A DNA stretch of 64,000 nucleotides. It comes from Cycas panzhihuaensis (Eukaryota; Cycadophyta). Of the stretch, positions 22,440-31,967 are shown piece after piece (position 1 is the stretch's first letter; each line of letters starts with the position of its first letter). The notes under the pieces were generated by a model, which was not told the DNA's origin, ran no database searches, and saw only the letters and a program-made list of their open reading frames with translations. Position numbers and translations under genes: made by a program. The stretch is taken from positions 121,651,741 to 121,715,740 of the forward strand of contig CM041465.1 in assembly GCA_023213395.1 (NCBI GenBank), given 5' to 3'.

Positions 22440-23120
22440 ATGGCTATAGAGGTTACGAGGTCGATTCCACAAAAGCATAACAGGGAGGCTAAAATCAAAC
22501 GTGAAGGCATGAAGAAGACAATGATCATAGTAGATGCTAAAGATATTATAAATTGTAATTCCAATGCAGGCTCAGGCTCATCTGAAGAGGAAGATAAAGA
22601 AGCAGATGAACGTTTATTTGCAGAAGAAGAAGAAGCAACTTCTAGAAGTAGTGAAAAAGAATATGCAGAACCTTCTAAAAGGTTGAGCAAGGTGGAGAAG
22701 GAAAGTTCTAGAAGCATCGGCAAGGAAAACGAAGAGGAAGAAGGTTATGCTGACAGCAGTGAAGAAGAAGACAACAATGAAGAGGAAGGCATTGTCATTG
22801 ATAGTGAATGGTGAACAGGGGAAGAATCGATTTGTCGAGGGCTCCAATGCATTTTGTGTTGCATTTTCCAAAATTATGGAAAAGAAAGTTTTAGGCGATG
22901 CTTTGGGGCTTGTTTTGTCTACACACAAGAAACTTATTGCAAAGAAGCTAGCGAGCTCAAGGTTAAGAGTGAGGCTAAGAAAGAGAAGTGCTTGCTTAGA
23001 GAAAAGGATCATGTGAAGCCAAAAAGCTTCTTGGATGCAAAGGAAAAATCTCTTATTAGGTTGGCAACCAAAGGAGTTGTGAAATTATTTAATGCGATTA
23101 GCAAGGCACAAAGTGTTTAG
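22440..23120 (+). pseudogene. Captured RRP15-like gene fragment
   Basis: The reading starts at ATG 22440 with an acidic/serine N-terminus (SGSSEEEDKEADE, EENEEEEGYADSSEEEDNN). It shifts frame near 22800 to NAFCVAFSKIMEKKVLGDAL and STHKKLIAKKLAS (22846-22956). After one more frameshift it reads VKSEAKKEKCLLREKDHVKP, DAKEKSLIRLATKGVVKLFN and AISKAQ, ending at a stop at 23120. This order matches plant RRP15-like proteins (pre-60S ribosomal RNA processing, nucleolus). The segment is continuous with no intron visible. The family call is from memory and should be verified. Confidence 0.75.
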
Positions 23121-23321
23121 GCTGGTTATGACATTTCAAAGTCACAGGATGCTTGTTAGGAGTTTGAAGGATTTTTATTGCAGTATCTCAACAAAGTCTA
23201 GGGGACTCAAATAATTGACGGTGGGTAAAAATTGAAACCATAATGCAATGAAAGATTTAGACCCCCTGCCTCCATAACTGTGCAGAGAAACGAACAAGGA
23301 ACACTGCCTTAAGAGAAAGCA

Positions 23322-23649
23322 AAGACTAGGAAGGAAGCAATTGATGAGATATTCTTCAAGAAGAAGAAGAAAAGGGAGGAGATTACACCTCACGAGGCAC
23401 TAAGATGTCCTTTAGGGGATACAAAAAATAGTAATGTAGTCGGTGAGAAGGACACCAGGGGTTCAACTAATCCAAAACAAAAGAAAAAGAAGAAAAAGAA
23501 AGGAAACGAACGGCCTGATCCTCCACCATGCCCTACAAGGGAAAACCCATGATGCCTTTACAATTTACTCAACAGAGGAGATCGGATATAACAAGAAGGA
23601 TGTAGATGCCACCCCTCTCTGCCCCTTCGACTGTGATTGTTGTTTTTAA
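23322..23649 (+). pseudogene. Captured DUF1764 gene fragment
   Basis: It starts KEAIDEIFFKKKKKREE, typical of the (E)IDDIF..KKKK start of DUF1764 proteins. A lysine-rich middle follows (KQKKKKKKKGNE, about 23470). After one frameshift near 23540 it ends with the family's signature C-terminus (DAFTIYSTEEIGY, TPLCPFDCDCCF) and a stop at 23647-23649. Almost the full conserved length is present. DUF1764 proteins are small, conserved and functionally uncharacterised. No intron is visible. Confidence 0.78.
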
Positions 23650-23815
23650 TGGGATTTTAGACAACCAGTTTTGCGCACAACATATGATCTATCCATTTTT
23701 GTCGCTTCAATGTTGATGGACACACAAGGAACACCGTCTTTGTGATCAAATTTCATTTTTGGCTATTGTGGAATTTAAATATATATTTGTGATTGAATAG
23801 TAAGGAGCAGGGGGG

Positions 23816-24395
23816 ATGGCTACCAAGGTCAACCTTCCCAATGGGGTTGTTGTAGAAGGGAAGCATTGTTATTCAATTTGGCACAGTACGTTCAAGATAG
23901 ACACCAAATACATGTCCATCAAGCCAATTGGGAAGGGTGCATATGAAATTGTGTGTTTGGATAAGAACATAGAGACCAACGAGAAGGTTGCAATTAAGAA
24001 GATTCCCAATGTCTTCGAGAATTAGACAGATGCCAGAAGAACCCTTTGCGAAATAAAGCTTCTTCGTCAATTGATGCACGACAATATTATTGCCATGAAA
24101 GACATCATGATACCTATTGGTCGGTCCACCTTCGACAATACTTATCTTGTCTATGATCTGATGGATACTAACTTGCACCAGATTATTAGGTCTTCTCAAG
24201 ACTTGACGAATGATCATTGCCAGTATTTTCTTTATCCGTTGCTTCAAGGCCTGAAGTATTTGCATTCTACCAATGTTTTGCGTAGAAACTTGAAGGCCAA
24301 TAATTTATTGTTGAATGCCAATTGTGATCTCAAGATATGTGATTTTGGCCTGGCTTGAACAAGTTGTGAGAAAGGATAGTTCATGATTGAGTAGT
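23816..24395 (+). pseudogene. Captured MAP kinase N-lobe fragment
   Basis: ATG 23816 opens [20 protein letters not shown], then [17 protein letters not shown] (the Gly loop; GAYG has become GAYE), EKVAIKKI (ATP-anchoring Lys), [20 protein letters not shown], the catalytic loop as [12 protein letters not shown] and the DFG box as [11 protein letters not shown]. It continues briefly as TSCEKG.FMIE where the activation loop TEY would follow, then stops matching near 24395. The catalytic-loop HRD has become RRN, so the catalytic Asp is lost. A TAG at about 24024 and the missing C-lobe confirm it is not functional. It is clearly a plant MPK. Confidence 0.9.
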
Positions 24396-24605
24396 GGGTT
24401 CACTTTTTCTATAAATTGTTTTTAATGCAAAATCTATTTTTATTGAATGGAAGGTTTTTGGTTCACTGATTTTTATGTTGATAGCAAAGGTATGTGTGCT
24501 TTGTGCCTCCATTGCTGCATTTAACAGTGGCCCTCAACTAAATATCTCCATTTTCGTTATCTTTAACGGAAAATAGTGTTGCATTTTATAGATATCGAAG
24601 AATTC

Positions 24606-24858
24606 ATGGGATCAAATGCCAAGCTTAGTGGCTTGGAAAAGCATAGCGTGGAGGTTGTGAGTAAGCATAACATGTCAGATGATTGTTGGCTTGTGATATC
24701 GAAAAAGTTTATGATGTTACTAAATGAATTCCTCATCATCCAGGAGGTAGCCTTATCTATGTGAGAGCTGGGAAAGATTGTACTCAACTTTTTGAATCAT
24801 ATCATCCACTTTATGTAAGGAAGATGTTGGGGTGCTACTGCATTGGAGAGGTCAAATG
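24606..24858 (+). pseudogene. Captured cytochrome b5 domain of a front-end desaturase
   Basis: ATG 24606 opens MGSNAKLSGLEKHSVEVVSK, then HNMSDDCWLVISKKVYDVTK, a stop or decayed codon, HHPGGSLIYVRAGKDCTQLF, ESYHPLYVRKML and YCIGEVK. The HPGG heme-ligand box and the later conserved His (SYHP) are both present. The AGKDCTQLF.SYHP arrangement resembles the N-terminal cytochrome b5 domain of acyl front-end desaturases. Only this domain is present; the desaturase domain with its His boxes is absent. It runs directly into the next captured piece. Confidence 0.72.
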
Positions 24859-25228
24859 GGTTGTAGATGAAGCAATGGCTATGATATTATGTCTTAAAAA
24901 TGAGAAGGCATCTATTGAGATTGAAACACAACAATACAAAAGAATGGTGGAAGAGAAAACAACTTATGATGAAGAAGCAATTAACATACTCAAGGAGATC
25001 ATGGTGAAGAGAGAAAGAGAGAAGGTTGCTCTAGAGAATGAAGTGAAAGGTTACTTATTGATAGAATTAACAAGTGGGAGAAAGGGCCACATACTAAGGC
25101 AAAGTATCACATGGATGAAAGCAACTCATTTTCACATGGAAGGGGGCAAAAGCTTGTGCTTCTCCTTGAAAAGAAAAATGAATGCCATGAAAACCAAGAA
25201 ACTGTTCCAGAGGGAAAGAATTTGTTGA
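24859..25228 (+). pseudogene. Captured GTD-binding (DUF593) coiled-coil fragment
   Basis: It is in frame with the preceding cytochrome b5 piece. It reads DEAMAMILCLKNEKASIEIE, TQQYKRMVEEKTTYDEEAIN and ILKEIMVKREREKVALENEV, the core of the zein-binding/GTD-binding domain of MyoB/FLOURY1-like myosin receptors (consensus-like AMAMI.RLQ.EKA...EA.QYQRM.EE...YD.EA). The match fades near 25070, and the remaining 50 codons to the stop at 25226 are not recognised. Confidence 0.78.
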
Positions 25229-26441
25229 GTATGCATACCGGGACTCACACTAGTAGATGAAAGTTCAAGTCAGTTACCACCCTACTTCCAATCTTTAGTA
25301 GGAACGATTGGGTTTTTCAATAGTTGCAAATAAAAGGATTTGAAGAATGCAAAATGCTGAGGTTTCATGGCAATGGAGAACGTACGCATTAGGCAGTAGG
25401 TCTTATTGAAACGCTTGCAACCAACATCTTTCCCCAAGGCTTCAATTGACATTCAAGCCTTTGTATGTACAGTTGGAGACACTACAAGGTGAATTTTAGC
25501 TTGAATTCAACTTTCAGGTAAATCTTGGTCCAAGGAAGGGGTAGCGGTGTAAGTTCATCTGTTAGTTGAGGTTCATGTCAGAACTAGACATTCAAGTTTT
25601 TGAAGCCTATGATTCATTTGTCAATGTAAATGTTGTTGATTCATGAAAATATGACCCTATTTATTGAAGAAAAAAATTATTGGCACTAGATAAGATTGAT
25701 ATATGAGTTCAAGCATATATCGTAAAGACTAAAGACAAGCAGGTGAAGATAGTCTATGAAATTTGAAAATTGAAATCATCATAGTAAAGTAGGTGATGGT
25801 GAAGCTTTAGTCTCCCATGTTTTATAAGAGTTTTGTATTTGATCATGGCAGTTGTATTACTGCTTGAATGTATACCTTTGTAGTAAACACATGAAAAAGG
25901 CAGTTATTGATTGTTGTAATATGCGTGCTTTGTAAGAACCAATAATGATAGTTGTTTTGACCAAAGAGCCAATGATGATGATGATAATGATATTTGTGAC
26001 CAAAATTTGGTCAATGTTGGTGTTGAGAATCTCGTATGACAAAAGGCAAGATTAGCACAGGTTGGTAGACATTGCTTGCCAAGTAGTACAACTTGTTCTT
26101 GAATGTCTAGTTTTACGATATCTTTGTGGTCAAGTAGTTTGGATTGCTCTCGAGATACATCTCAATGAATTGAATTGTTGAAGGGGTTGAAATGTAACCC
26201 AGACGAAGATTTATTCAGTGTTGATGAATCATGTATCCAAAGATATTATTTAGATAATCGGTAGACACATAGGTTGGTTACCGATGTGATCTGGTGGATG
26301 GTGATATCTTTATATGGATGTCAACAACATTTTTTTAAATGAAGCATGTGTATAAGCACACTAAGTGATGTAGATTGATGGTGAAGCATCAGGAGAACAG
26401 AGGTTGTGTTTGGTATAGTTCTTTTATTGTAAGAAATTAAA
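25229..26441 (+). other. Element I 3' interior, unassigned
   Basis: This has no recognised protein. There are short runs such as repeated gatgatgataatgatatt (about 25970) and decayed frames only. It may hold further captured sequence too diverged to identify. Confidence 0.4.
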
Positions 26442-26457
26442 CATTATGGGGGGGGGA

Positions 26458-26664
26458 TGTTGGAATATAATGTTTAATGTAAGGGTCATATGTTTAATGT
26501 GAGAGTCATTATGAATTGTAATTAAAGAGTATTTAGTGGGTAGTTAGGTGGTTATATAACAACCATTAACAACCTTAAACCATGAATTATATATGTACAC
26601 ATTTGACTATTCAATAGACAAGTTGATTATTTGTTTTTTATTGAGTGTGTGCATTTTTCTTACA
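26458..26664 (+). repeat. Element I 3' LTR
   Basis: It starts TGTTGGAATATAATGTTTAA and carries a 20-bp-scale duplication around 'taagggtcatatgtttaatg' relative to the 5' LTR. It ends TTTTTCTTACA and is followed by TCCCT. Confidence 0.85.
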
Positions 26665-26669
26665 TCCCT

Positions 26670-28013
26670 TACTCATTATAACGCCTAGTCTTCTGTGTGC
26701 TCTATATCGAATCAATTTCCAAATCTTGCATACATCTCCACTCTTTGGATGCTTGTAGGCCATCCAACTACTGGCCTATTTCGAAAGATTCATCTGTCTC
26801 GATGGTGATCAGTAATGGTAGCCATAGTGTTGCTTTTTTCTTGGCCATATCCTAACTTCATTTCACTCTTCCACTGTACGGTCTTCAAGCCTGATCAACT
26901 TGATAGTTTTTCTTGCCCCCGTCAATGGCCCCTCACTTTGATTCGTTCTTCCTCTGTACTATCATCATGCCCGATTGACCTAACTTTCCCAAATGCCCAC
27001 CACTGATCCTTTTTAGGTAGAATCAAGAGTACACCTATGAGGCTGCAAACCCACTTGGCTCTATGAGGGCGAGACACAGAAAAGGCCTTCAACAGAGAAA
27101 GTAAAGAGGCCTTGCCCCACCTTCCTGTGTTCCCCCCGTGAACCGGTGTAATCTACACAAGTGCTCTCCAAATCATGCTGGATAGTAACCCATCACACAA
27201 CTCTCTAACTTCACTTTCTTTGTGTTCTGTCCAAACCCAAAGGCGTGTCAATTCGATGGTTTTATAGCATTCTTGAATTCCAAAGTAGAAATCCAATCAG
27301 AGTGCCCTCTTAATAGTGACCCTTTTTAATCAGGATTTCATGTTGTAGTGTTCTCTTCCTTTGTTTAGCTCGATTTTGTTATATCATTCTTGAATTCCAA
27401 AGTAGAGATCCAATTAGAGTGCCCTTAGCCTTGGTAATCAAGATTTCACACTGATCACTTCATCAAAGCCCAGTTTTTCCTCATTACTCAATCTTTCTTA
27501 CAATATGCTCAGTACTTTTAAACAATACCTATTAGGTAACCATCATGACTATTCTTACCACCTTATCACCTATTCCCCAAACATAACCTATTCCTTTTTC
27601 ACAAAATATTCTTTATATTTTCAATTCCCCACCTTTGCCCTTCATCTATTCGAGAAAAATCCTTTTTTCAAAGTGAAAAATCCATGGACAAATTGTGCAA
27701 CTAGAAAAATAGGTTTTTAGCCACGTGCCATTAGCATTACACAAGTCTTAGGATTGTTTTTATATAGGAAGGGATATGAAGCTCATCCAATTCCAGACAT
27801 AATCAACTGCATGCACAGGTCATGTATTGATTATTTCCAAAAGATTTCATACGGGTGGACCAAATTATTATGACATATAAGCCTTAGAAGATGGTAGATT
27901 GAAGACTAAGTGGAATGCAGCTTCAATTGATTCCTTGCATTGTGTTTATACTTTGAGGGCAAGGCATTTTAAGGAGGGGCTGGAGCAGAGCGGGGGGTAG
28001 GGGGTAGGGGAGT
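26670..28013 (+). other. Element E interior, right part
   Basis: It continues element E after the insertion of I. The first 110 bases may extend the decayed ORF that ends at 22084. No domain is recognised later. The end is the long purine tract preceding the 3' LTR. Confidence 0.5.
27251..27455 (+). repeat. Local direct duplication, period about 117 bp
   Basis: CATTCTTGAATTCCAAAGTA and the following (a/g)atccaat(c/t)agagtgccct occur at about 27268 and 27385, with a further shared aatca(g/a)gatttca downstream. Confidence 0.75.
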
Positions 28014-28237
28014 TGTTACAAGCATAATGTGAAGTCAACTCCAAATAGATTATTACATGCCTAATTATGTTAATATGAAGTCAGGTTCAAATACGCATGT
28101 GAAGTCAACTCCAAATAGGCCCATGTTATGGCTATAAATGAGGGATCCCTAGTCAATTATTATCATCTTTTGGAATTATTATTCTGTCATATTTGGATAA
28201 TGGATTAAAGCCATTGTGGCGGTTAGGGGCCTTAGAG
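28014..28237 (+). repeat. Element E 3' LTR, left part
   Basis: It begins TGTTACAAGCATAATGTGAAG like the 5' LTR and is interrupted by element F after TAGAG. The rest is at 31968-32081. Confidence 0.82.
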
Positions 28238-28696
28238 TGTTAGATTGTATAATATAAACTTATGTAATTTTATGTGTCACATGTCTAAATTAAAAATTAA
28301 GTTATTATAATGTTTTTATCTTAGGTGTATTTAATTAAACTTGTGGAAGGTCGTTGAATATGCGAAACTGCATTTCAACGAACCTCCTTGGTACTTAACC
28401 TCCTAAATTCACAGCAATTCACCAGGAATCTAGGAGGGCTGTCCTAATGATGCCTGAAGGCTGGTCTATTTCTTAGAGGTATTTTCTATGCATGTTTTAA
28501 ATTCTATATTTTAATTAATAAAATTATATAGCTTAGGAGGTGGTTTTTTATTCCCCAGAAGGGGTTTTCCACTGTCAACTTTGTGTGTATGCAAGGTCGC
28601 TTTATATCGTTTATATCTGTAATTTCTTAACTGTGTTCTTGTTATTGTTTTATTGTGATCCTGTTAATGACACTGTCATATGCATATTCTCCTACA
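28238..28696 (+). repeat. Element F 5' LTR
   Basis: It begins TGTTAGATTGTATAATATAA and ends CATATTCTCCTACA, directly followed by the primer site. Confidence 0.85.
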
Positions 28697-28708
28697 TGGT
28701 ATCAGAGC
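28697..28708 (+). promoter_or_regulatory. Element F primer-binding site
   Basis: TGGTATCAGAGC abuts the LTR and matches initiator Met tRNA. Confidence 0.88.
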
Positions 28709-28927
28709 ACGTTATGCCCTTTTTTTTCTGTCTGTTATTTGATTTTTTGCTTTTCTTCCTTTTTTAAATTATTTTGGTCATCTGAACTATGTATTCAAAA
28801 TCAAAAGAAACCAAGTTTTTTTTGAATACGCCATTAAAGCCAAAAACTTTCACTAAACAATAAATTTTCTTAGAGACAAAACTGCCATTTATACAAACGG
28901 CCTTTTATTTAAACTGTCATTAAGACA

Positions 28928-29044
28928 GACCGTTTTACATACCAGTTCATAGAATTTTTACAAGACAGACCGTTTTACATACCAGTCCAGAGAATTCTTA
29001 CAAGATAATTTTTTTTACATACCAGTCCGTAGAATTATACAAAA
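28928..29044 (+). repeat. About 40-bp tandem repeats in the element F leader
   Basis: Three units of the form (gaccg)ttttacataccagt...agaatt.ttacaaga start near 28928, 28968 and 29005. They grade into the 36-bp array that follows. Confidence 0.75.
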
Positions 29045-29220
29045 CTGAAACCCTTGCCATTAAGGCAGAATTATACAAAACTGAAACCCTTGCCATTAAG
29101 GCAGAATTATACAAAACTAAAACCCTTGCCATTAAGGCAGAATTATACAAAACTAAAACCCTTGCCATTAAGGCAGAATTATACAAAACTAAAACCCTTG
29201 CCATTAAGCAGAACCGTACA
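29045..29220 (+). repeat. 36-bp tandem repeat array in the element F leader
   Basis: Five units start at 29045, 29081, 29117, 29153 and 29189, with core AACCCTTGCCATTAAGGCAG followed by AATTATACAAAAC. They are nearly identical. The period of 36 keeps a frame open on both strands, so the repetitive peptides in those frames are shadows. Confidence 0.92.
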
Positions 29221-29550
29221 AAAAAATTCCATCACTGAAAGCCTTCTTTCTTCATATTAGGTTTTCCTGTGACAGTAGAGGTGTAGTAAGTCCCTGTACA
29301 ATAGGGTCTATAACCATGCAGCAGCCCCATGTGTAGCAGCACCGCCATATTCAGCATTTTCTTTTGGCAAGATTGTCATTCCTGTCAGAACACCAAAAAC
29401 GGCTGGCAAATTTAACACATACAACAAAATAAAACAAAAAGAGGGAACAAAAACAAGCAGGGCAGCCAGTTTGCCACAAACCCCAGATATAAAAAAAAAA
29501 AAGAATTCAAAGCCAGGCGGAGAAACCCTAGCCGCCAAGGATCTTATAAA

Positions 29551-29850
29551 GTCCAGACAGTGGAGCCTGCACAGAGAGGTCAAGCCGCCAAAGCTTGAAA
29601 GTCCAGACAGTGGAGCCTGCACAGAGAGGTCAAGCTGCCAAAGCTTGAAAGTCCAGACAGTGGAGTCTGCACAGAGAGGTCAAGCCGCCAAAGCTTGAAA
29701 GTCCAGACAGTGGAGCCTGCATAGAGAGGTCAAGCCGCCAAAGCTTGAAAGCCTAGGCAAGAGAAGCACACCGCAGAGGTCAAGCCGCCAAAGCTTGAAA
29801 GCCCAGACAGTGGAAGATTGCACAGAGAGGTCAAGACGCCAAAGCCTACA
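29551..29850 (+). repeat. 50-bp tandem repeat array in the element F leader
   Basis: Six units start at 29551, 29601, 29651, 29701, 29751 and 29801, with core GTCCAGACAGTGGAGCCTGC and AGAGAGGTCAAGCCGCCAAA. The first four are nearly identical and the fifth is diverged in its first half. It is GC-rich compared with its AT-rich flanks. Confidence 0.93.
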
Positions 29851-29945
29851 AAGCAAAGTGAAGCCGCGCCATCTCGCCCAAGCCTACAAAGCAAAGTGAA
29901 GCCGCGCCATCTCACAAAGCAAAGTGAAGTTGCGCCATCGTCGAA
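29847..29945 (+). repeat. Short tandem repeats following the 50-bp array
   Basis: Three imperfect units contain ACAAAGCAAAGTGAAGCCGC and GCCATC (about 29847, 29884, 29914). Confidence 0.8.
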
Positions 29946-29995
29946 CCTGCACAGCAAGAAGGAACGCCGCCTCGAAAGCGATATGGAGAAACAGG

Positions 29996-30888
29996 TAGGG
30001 TTTCTAACCTAACCCCCCCTCCCGGATTTCAATTTTCATTTTTTTAATTTTATTTTGTTATAAAACAAAAGTCCGTCGGGTCCGCCGACCCTCGTTTTTT
30101 ATTTATTTATTTATTTATTTCTAAATATAATACGCCCCCCCCCCCTTTTTTTTATATATAAGTCTTTATATAAGTCTATTACCCTTTTAATTCTATAATA
30201 TACTTTACATTTTCTTGATTCAAATGAATCAATATTGTCAAAGTTAATACCTTGATTTCGTTTGCATTAATACTTTCACCTCATGTTGCATTTTACATTC
30301 TAATTAAAACCCCTCTAGAGTACACACTGTTTTTTTTAAGGAAATTTCTTCCCCCCTTCATTTTAACTATTCCTTTCCTTATAATTTTTTTTAACCTTGA
30401 AACTTCTCTTTTAATACTTTGACAAATTAACTCAATACACCCTTTTAAATATTATTTTCAAAATCCTATGCTCTAAAGTATGCCTTCAATAAAGTATATA
30501 TAATTTTTTTTTTATTATTCTTTAAAACAAGTTAATGAGTAAACTTAACTTTTTTTCTCTCCTAAGTAAATAGAATTAATCATATCTTTTATTTTTTCCT
30601 TTAACACGTAATCTATAAGATTTAAACTAATTTCTTATATATATACAATTTTGTTTATAAGGGGAAACAGTTTATTTTCTTCTCTAAAAGGGATTTTTTT
30701 CTAAGTGGAATCATTTTTTTCCAAAAGAAAACCTTTTTTCAAATATAACTGCTTAATTATTGTCTGTTTCTGTATAAAAATCTATGATTTTTTTATGAAG
30801 ATATCCTTATAAAGATTAGTGTGTTTTGAGTAGTTATTAAGTCACATTCAGATTTTTTAATCCTTAAATACATCTCAACATTCCCAAT
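29996..30888 (+). other. AT-rich, homopolymer-rich part of the element F leader
   Basis: This is non-coding. It has runs of C (10 near 30133), T and tttat repeats near 30095-30120 and is unusually low in G. The leader ends at gag ATG 30889. Confidence 0.6.
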
Positions 30889-31943
30889 ATGGCATTAATG
30901 CTGAGGCAACACCGTGTTCCAATTCCAGTGTTAACCGACTCAAACTATGCCGACTGGAGGAATCGCATATCCCATCAGCTTAAACAACAAAAAGTATGGC
31001 GATATGTAACAGGTGAATTTCAAAAACCAAAAGTTGATGCTCATCGAGAATCTTATGGTATATCTGATGAACTCAGATGCCGCATTAGGCACCATATTAA
31101 ATTCTCTTTCACCAGAAATCAGTCGGCAGTTTTCTGAAAAAGATGACTTAGCCACTATCTGGAAAACCTTGGAAGAAAAATACAACAAGGTTGATACACA
31201 TCAAGTAGCAATCCTAGAAGAGCAACTATATAATCTTACCTTTGATGACTTTACAAATGTTGAGGATCTCTTAACAAAAATTCAATGAATCAATAAAGAT
31301 TTAGACAATTGTATTAAATCAAAAACCAAGGAAGTTGACATAGAAAAAATAACTACACATGTCAAAGACGACAACACTATCGTACGTCTTGCAGTTAATA
31401 AATTACCACAACACTTCAATCTTTACCAAGTTGCCAGACAACAAGCTGGCAATCCACCCATCACATTCAATCAGCTGACAAGTCAGCTAATTGAACATCA
31501 AACAATGTTAATCAGAACCGGTGCAATAAAAGATAAATCACAGGCTTTGTTTTCTAAAACTAAGCCACAATTTAAACATAAACAACAGAATAATAACTTT
31601 CATAATAACAATCAAAAGTATCAGAAACCTCAACGAGGTTCATCTTCTAATACTCACAATAATGTAAAATATTCTGGTCCAACTAAAAACCAGAATGCTT
31701 CCAATCAATACGTTTCTAACAGAAATAATGCATCTTCTTCTCAGAACTCTAGTTGTGCCTACTGTCATAAAAGAGGCCATACTATTGATATATGTAGAAG
31801 TAGAATAGCCTCGGAAGCATGGAAAGCTTCCAAGGGACTGCAAAATAAACAGCAATCCCATCCTCAATCTCATTTCCAATCAAACTCTCAATCAAGATCT
31901 CAAAATCGTCAATTTCATAACCGTTCCTTGGCAACAACAACTT
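30889..31943 (+). pseudogene. Element F copia gag
   Basis: ATG 30889 opens MALMLRQHRVPIPVLTDSNY and ADWRNRISHQLKQQKVWRYV, the N-terminal copia gag pattern (NY.DW......L....WRYV.G). A frameshift near 31075 leads to ALGTILNSLSPEISRQFSEK and TIWKTLEEKYNKVDTHQVAI, and then there is a stop at 31285. Gag resumes through VRLAVNKLPQHFNLYQVARQ and a Gln/Asn-rich region (31560-31740). The zinc knuckle CAYCHKRGHTIDIC is near 31754. The reading runs into the truncated LTR stub. Confidence 0.88.
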
Positions 31944-31967
31944 CTGTCATATGCCTATTCTCTTACA
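31944..31967 (+). repeat. Vestigial 24-bp 3' LTR end of element F
   Basis: It matches the last 24 bp of the 5' LTR (28673-28696) with two differences and is followed by the TAGAG duplication. Confidence 0.85.

Larger units (their letters stand above)
22085..26664 (+). mobile_element. Gene-capturing non-autonomous LTR element I
   Basis: Short LTRs (192 bp at 22085-22276, 207 bp at 26458-26664) are flanked by the perfect duplication TCCCT (22080-22084, 26665-26669). A primer site follows the 5' LTR, and a polypurine tract (ATTATGGGGGGGGGGA) precedes the 3' LTR. The 4.2-kb interior has no recognisable gag, protease, RT or integrase. It carries pieces of at least five unrelated host genes, all in the element's sense orientation, at 22440-25070. 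Confidence 0.85.
28238..31967 (+). mobile_element. Truncated copia element F inside the element E LTR
   Basis: The 5' LTR, primer site, leader and gag are present. After gag the sequence jumps to a 24-bp stub identical but for two bases to the LTR end. Perfect TAGAG duplications flank it (28233-28237, 31968-31972), so both outer edges are original. Pol and nearly all of the 3' LTR are gone. Confidence 0.85.

Noticed and set aside
22379-23012. Minus-strand Ser/Phe-rich frames opposite the RRP15-like piece
   Set aside because: They are complements of the acidic and lysine-rich sense coding sequence.
23816-24395. A live MAP kinase gene
   Set aside because: It stops before the activation loop, lacks the C-lobe, has a stop at about 24024, has lost the catalytic Asp, and sits inside an LTR element.
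28998-29204. Minus-strand frame of perfect 12-residue repeats (MARVLVLYNSAL) and its plus-strand counterpart
   Set aside because: It is produced by the 36-bp tandem array, whose period is a multiple of three. It lies in the untranslated leader of element F and has no start context or conservation to support it.
29054-29850. Possible CRISPR-like array
   Set aside because: The repeats are directly contiguous with no unique spacers, in a plant retrotransposon leader.
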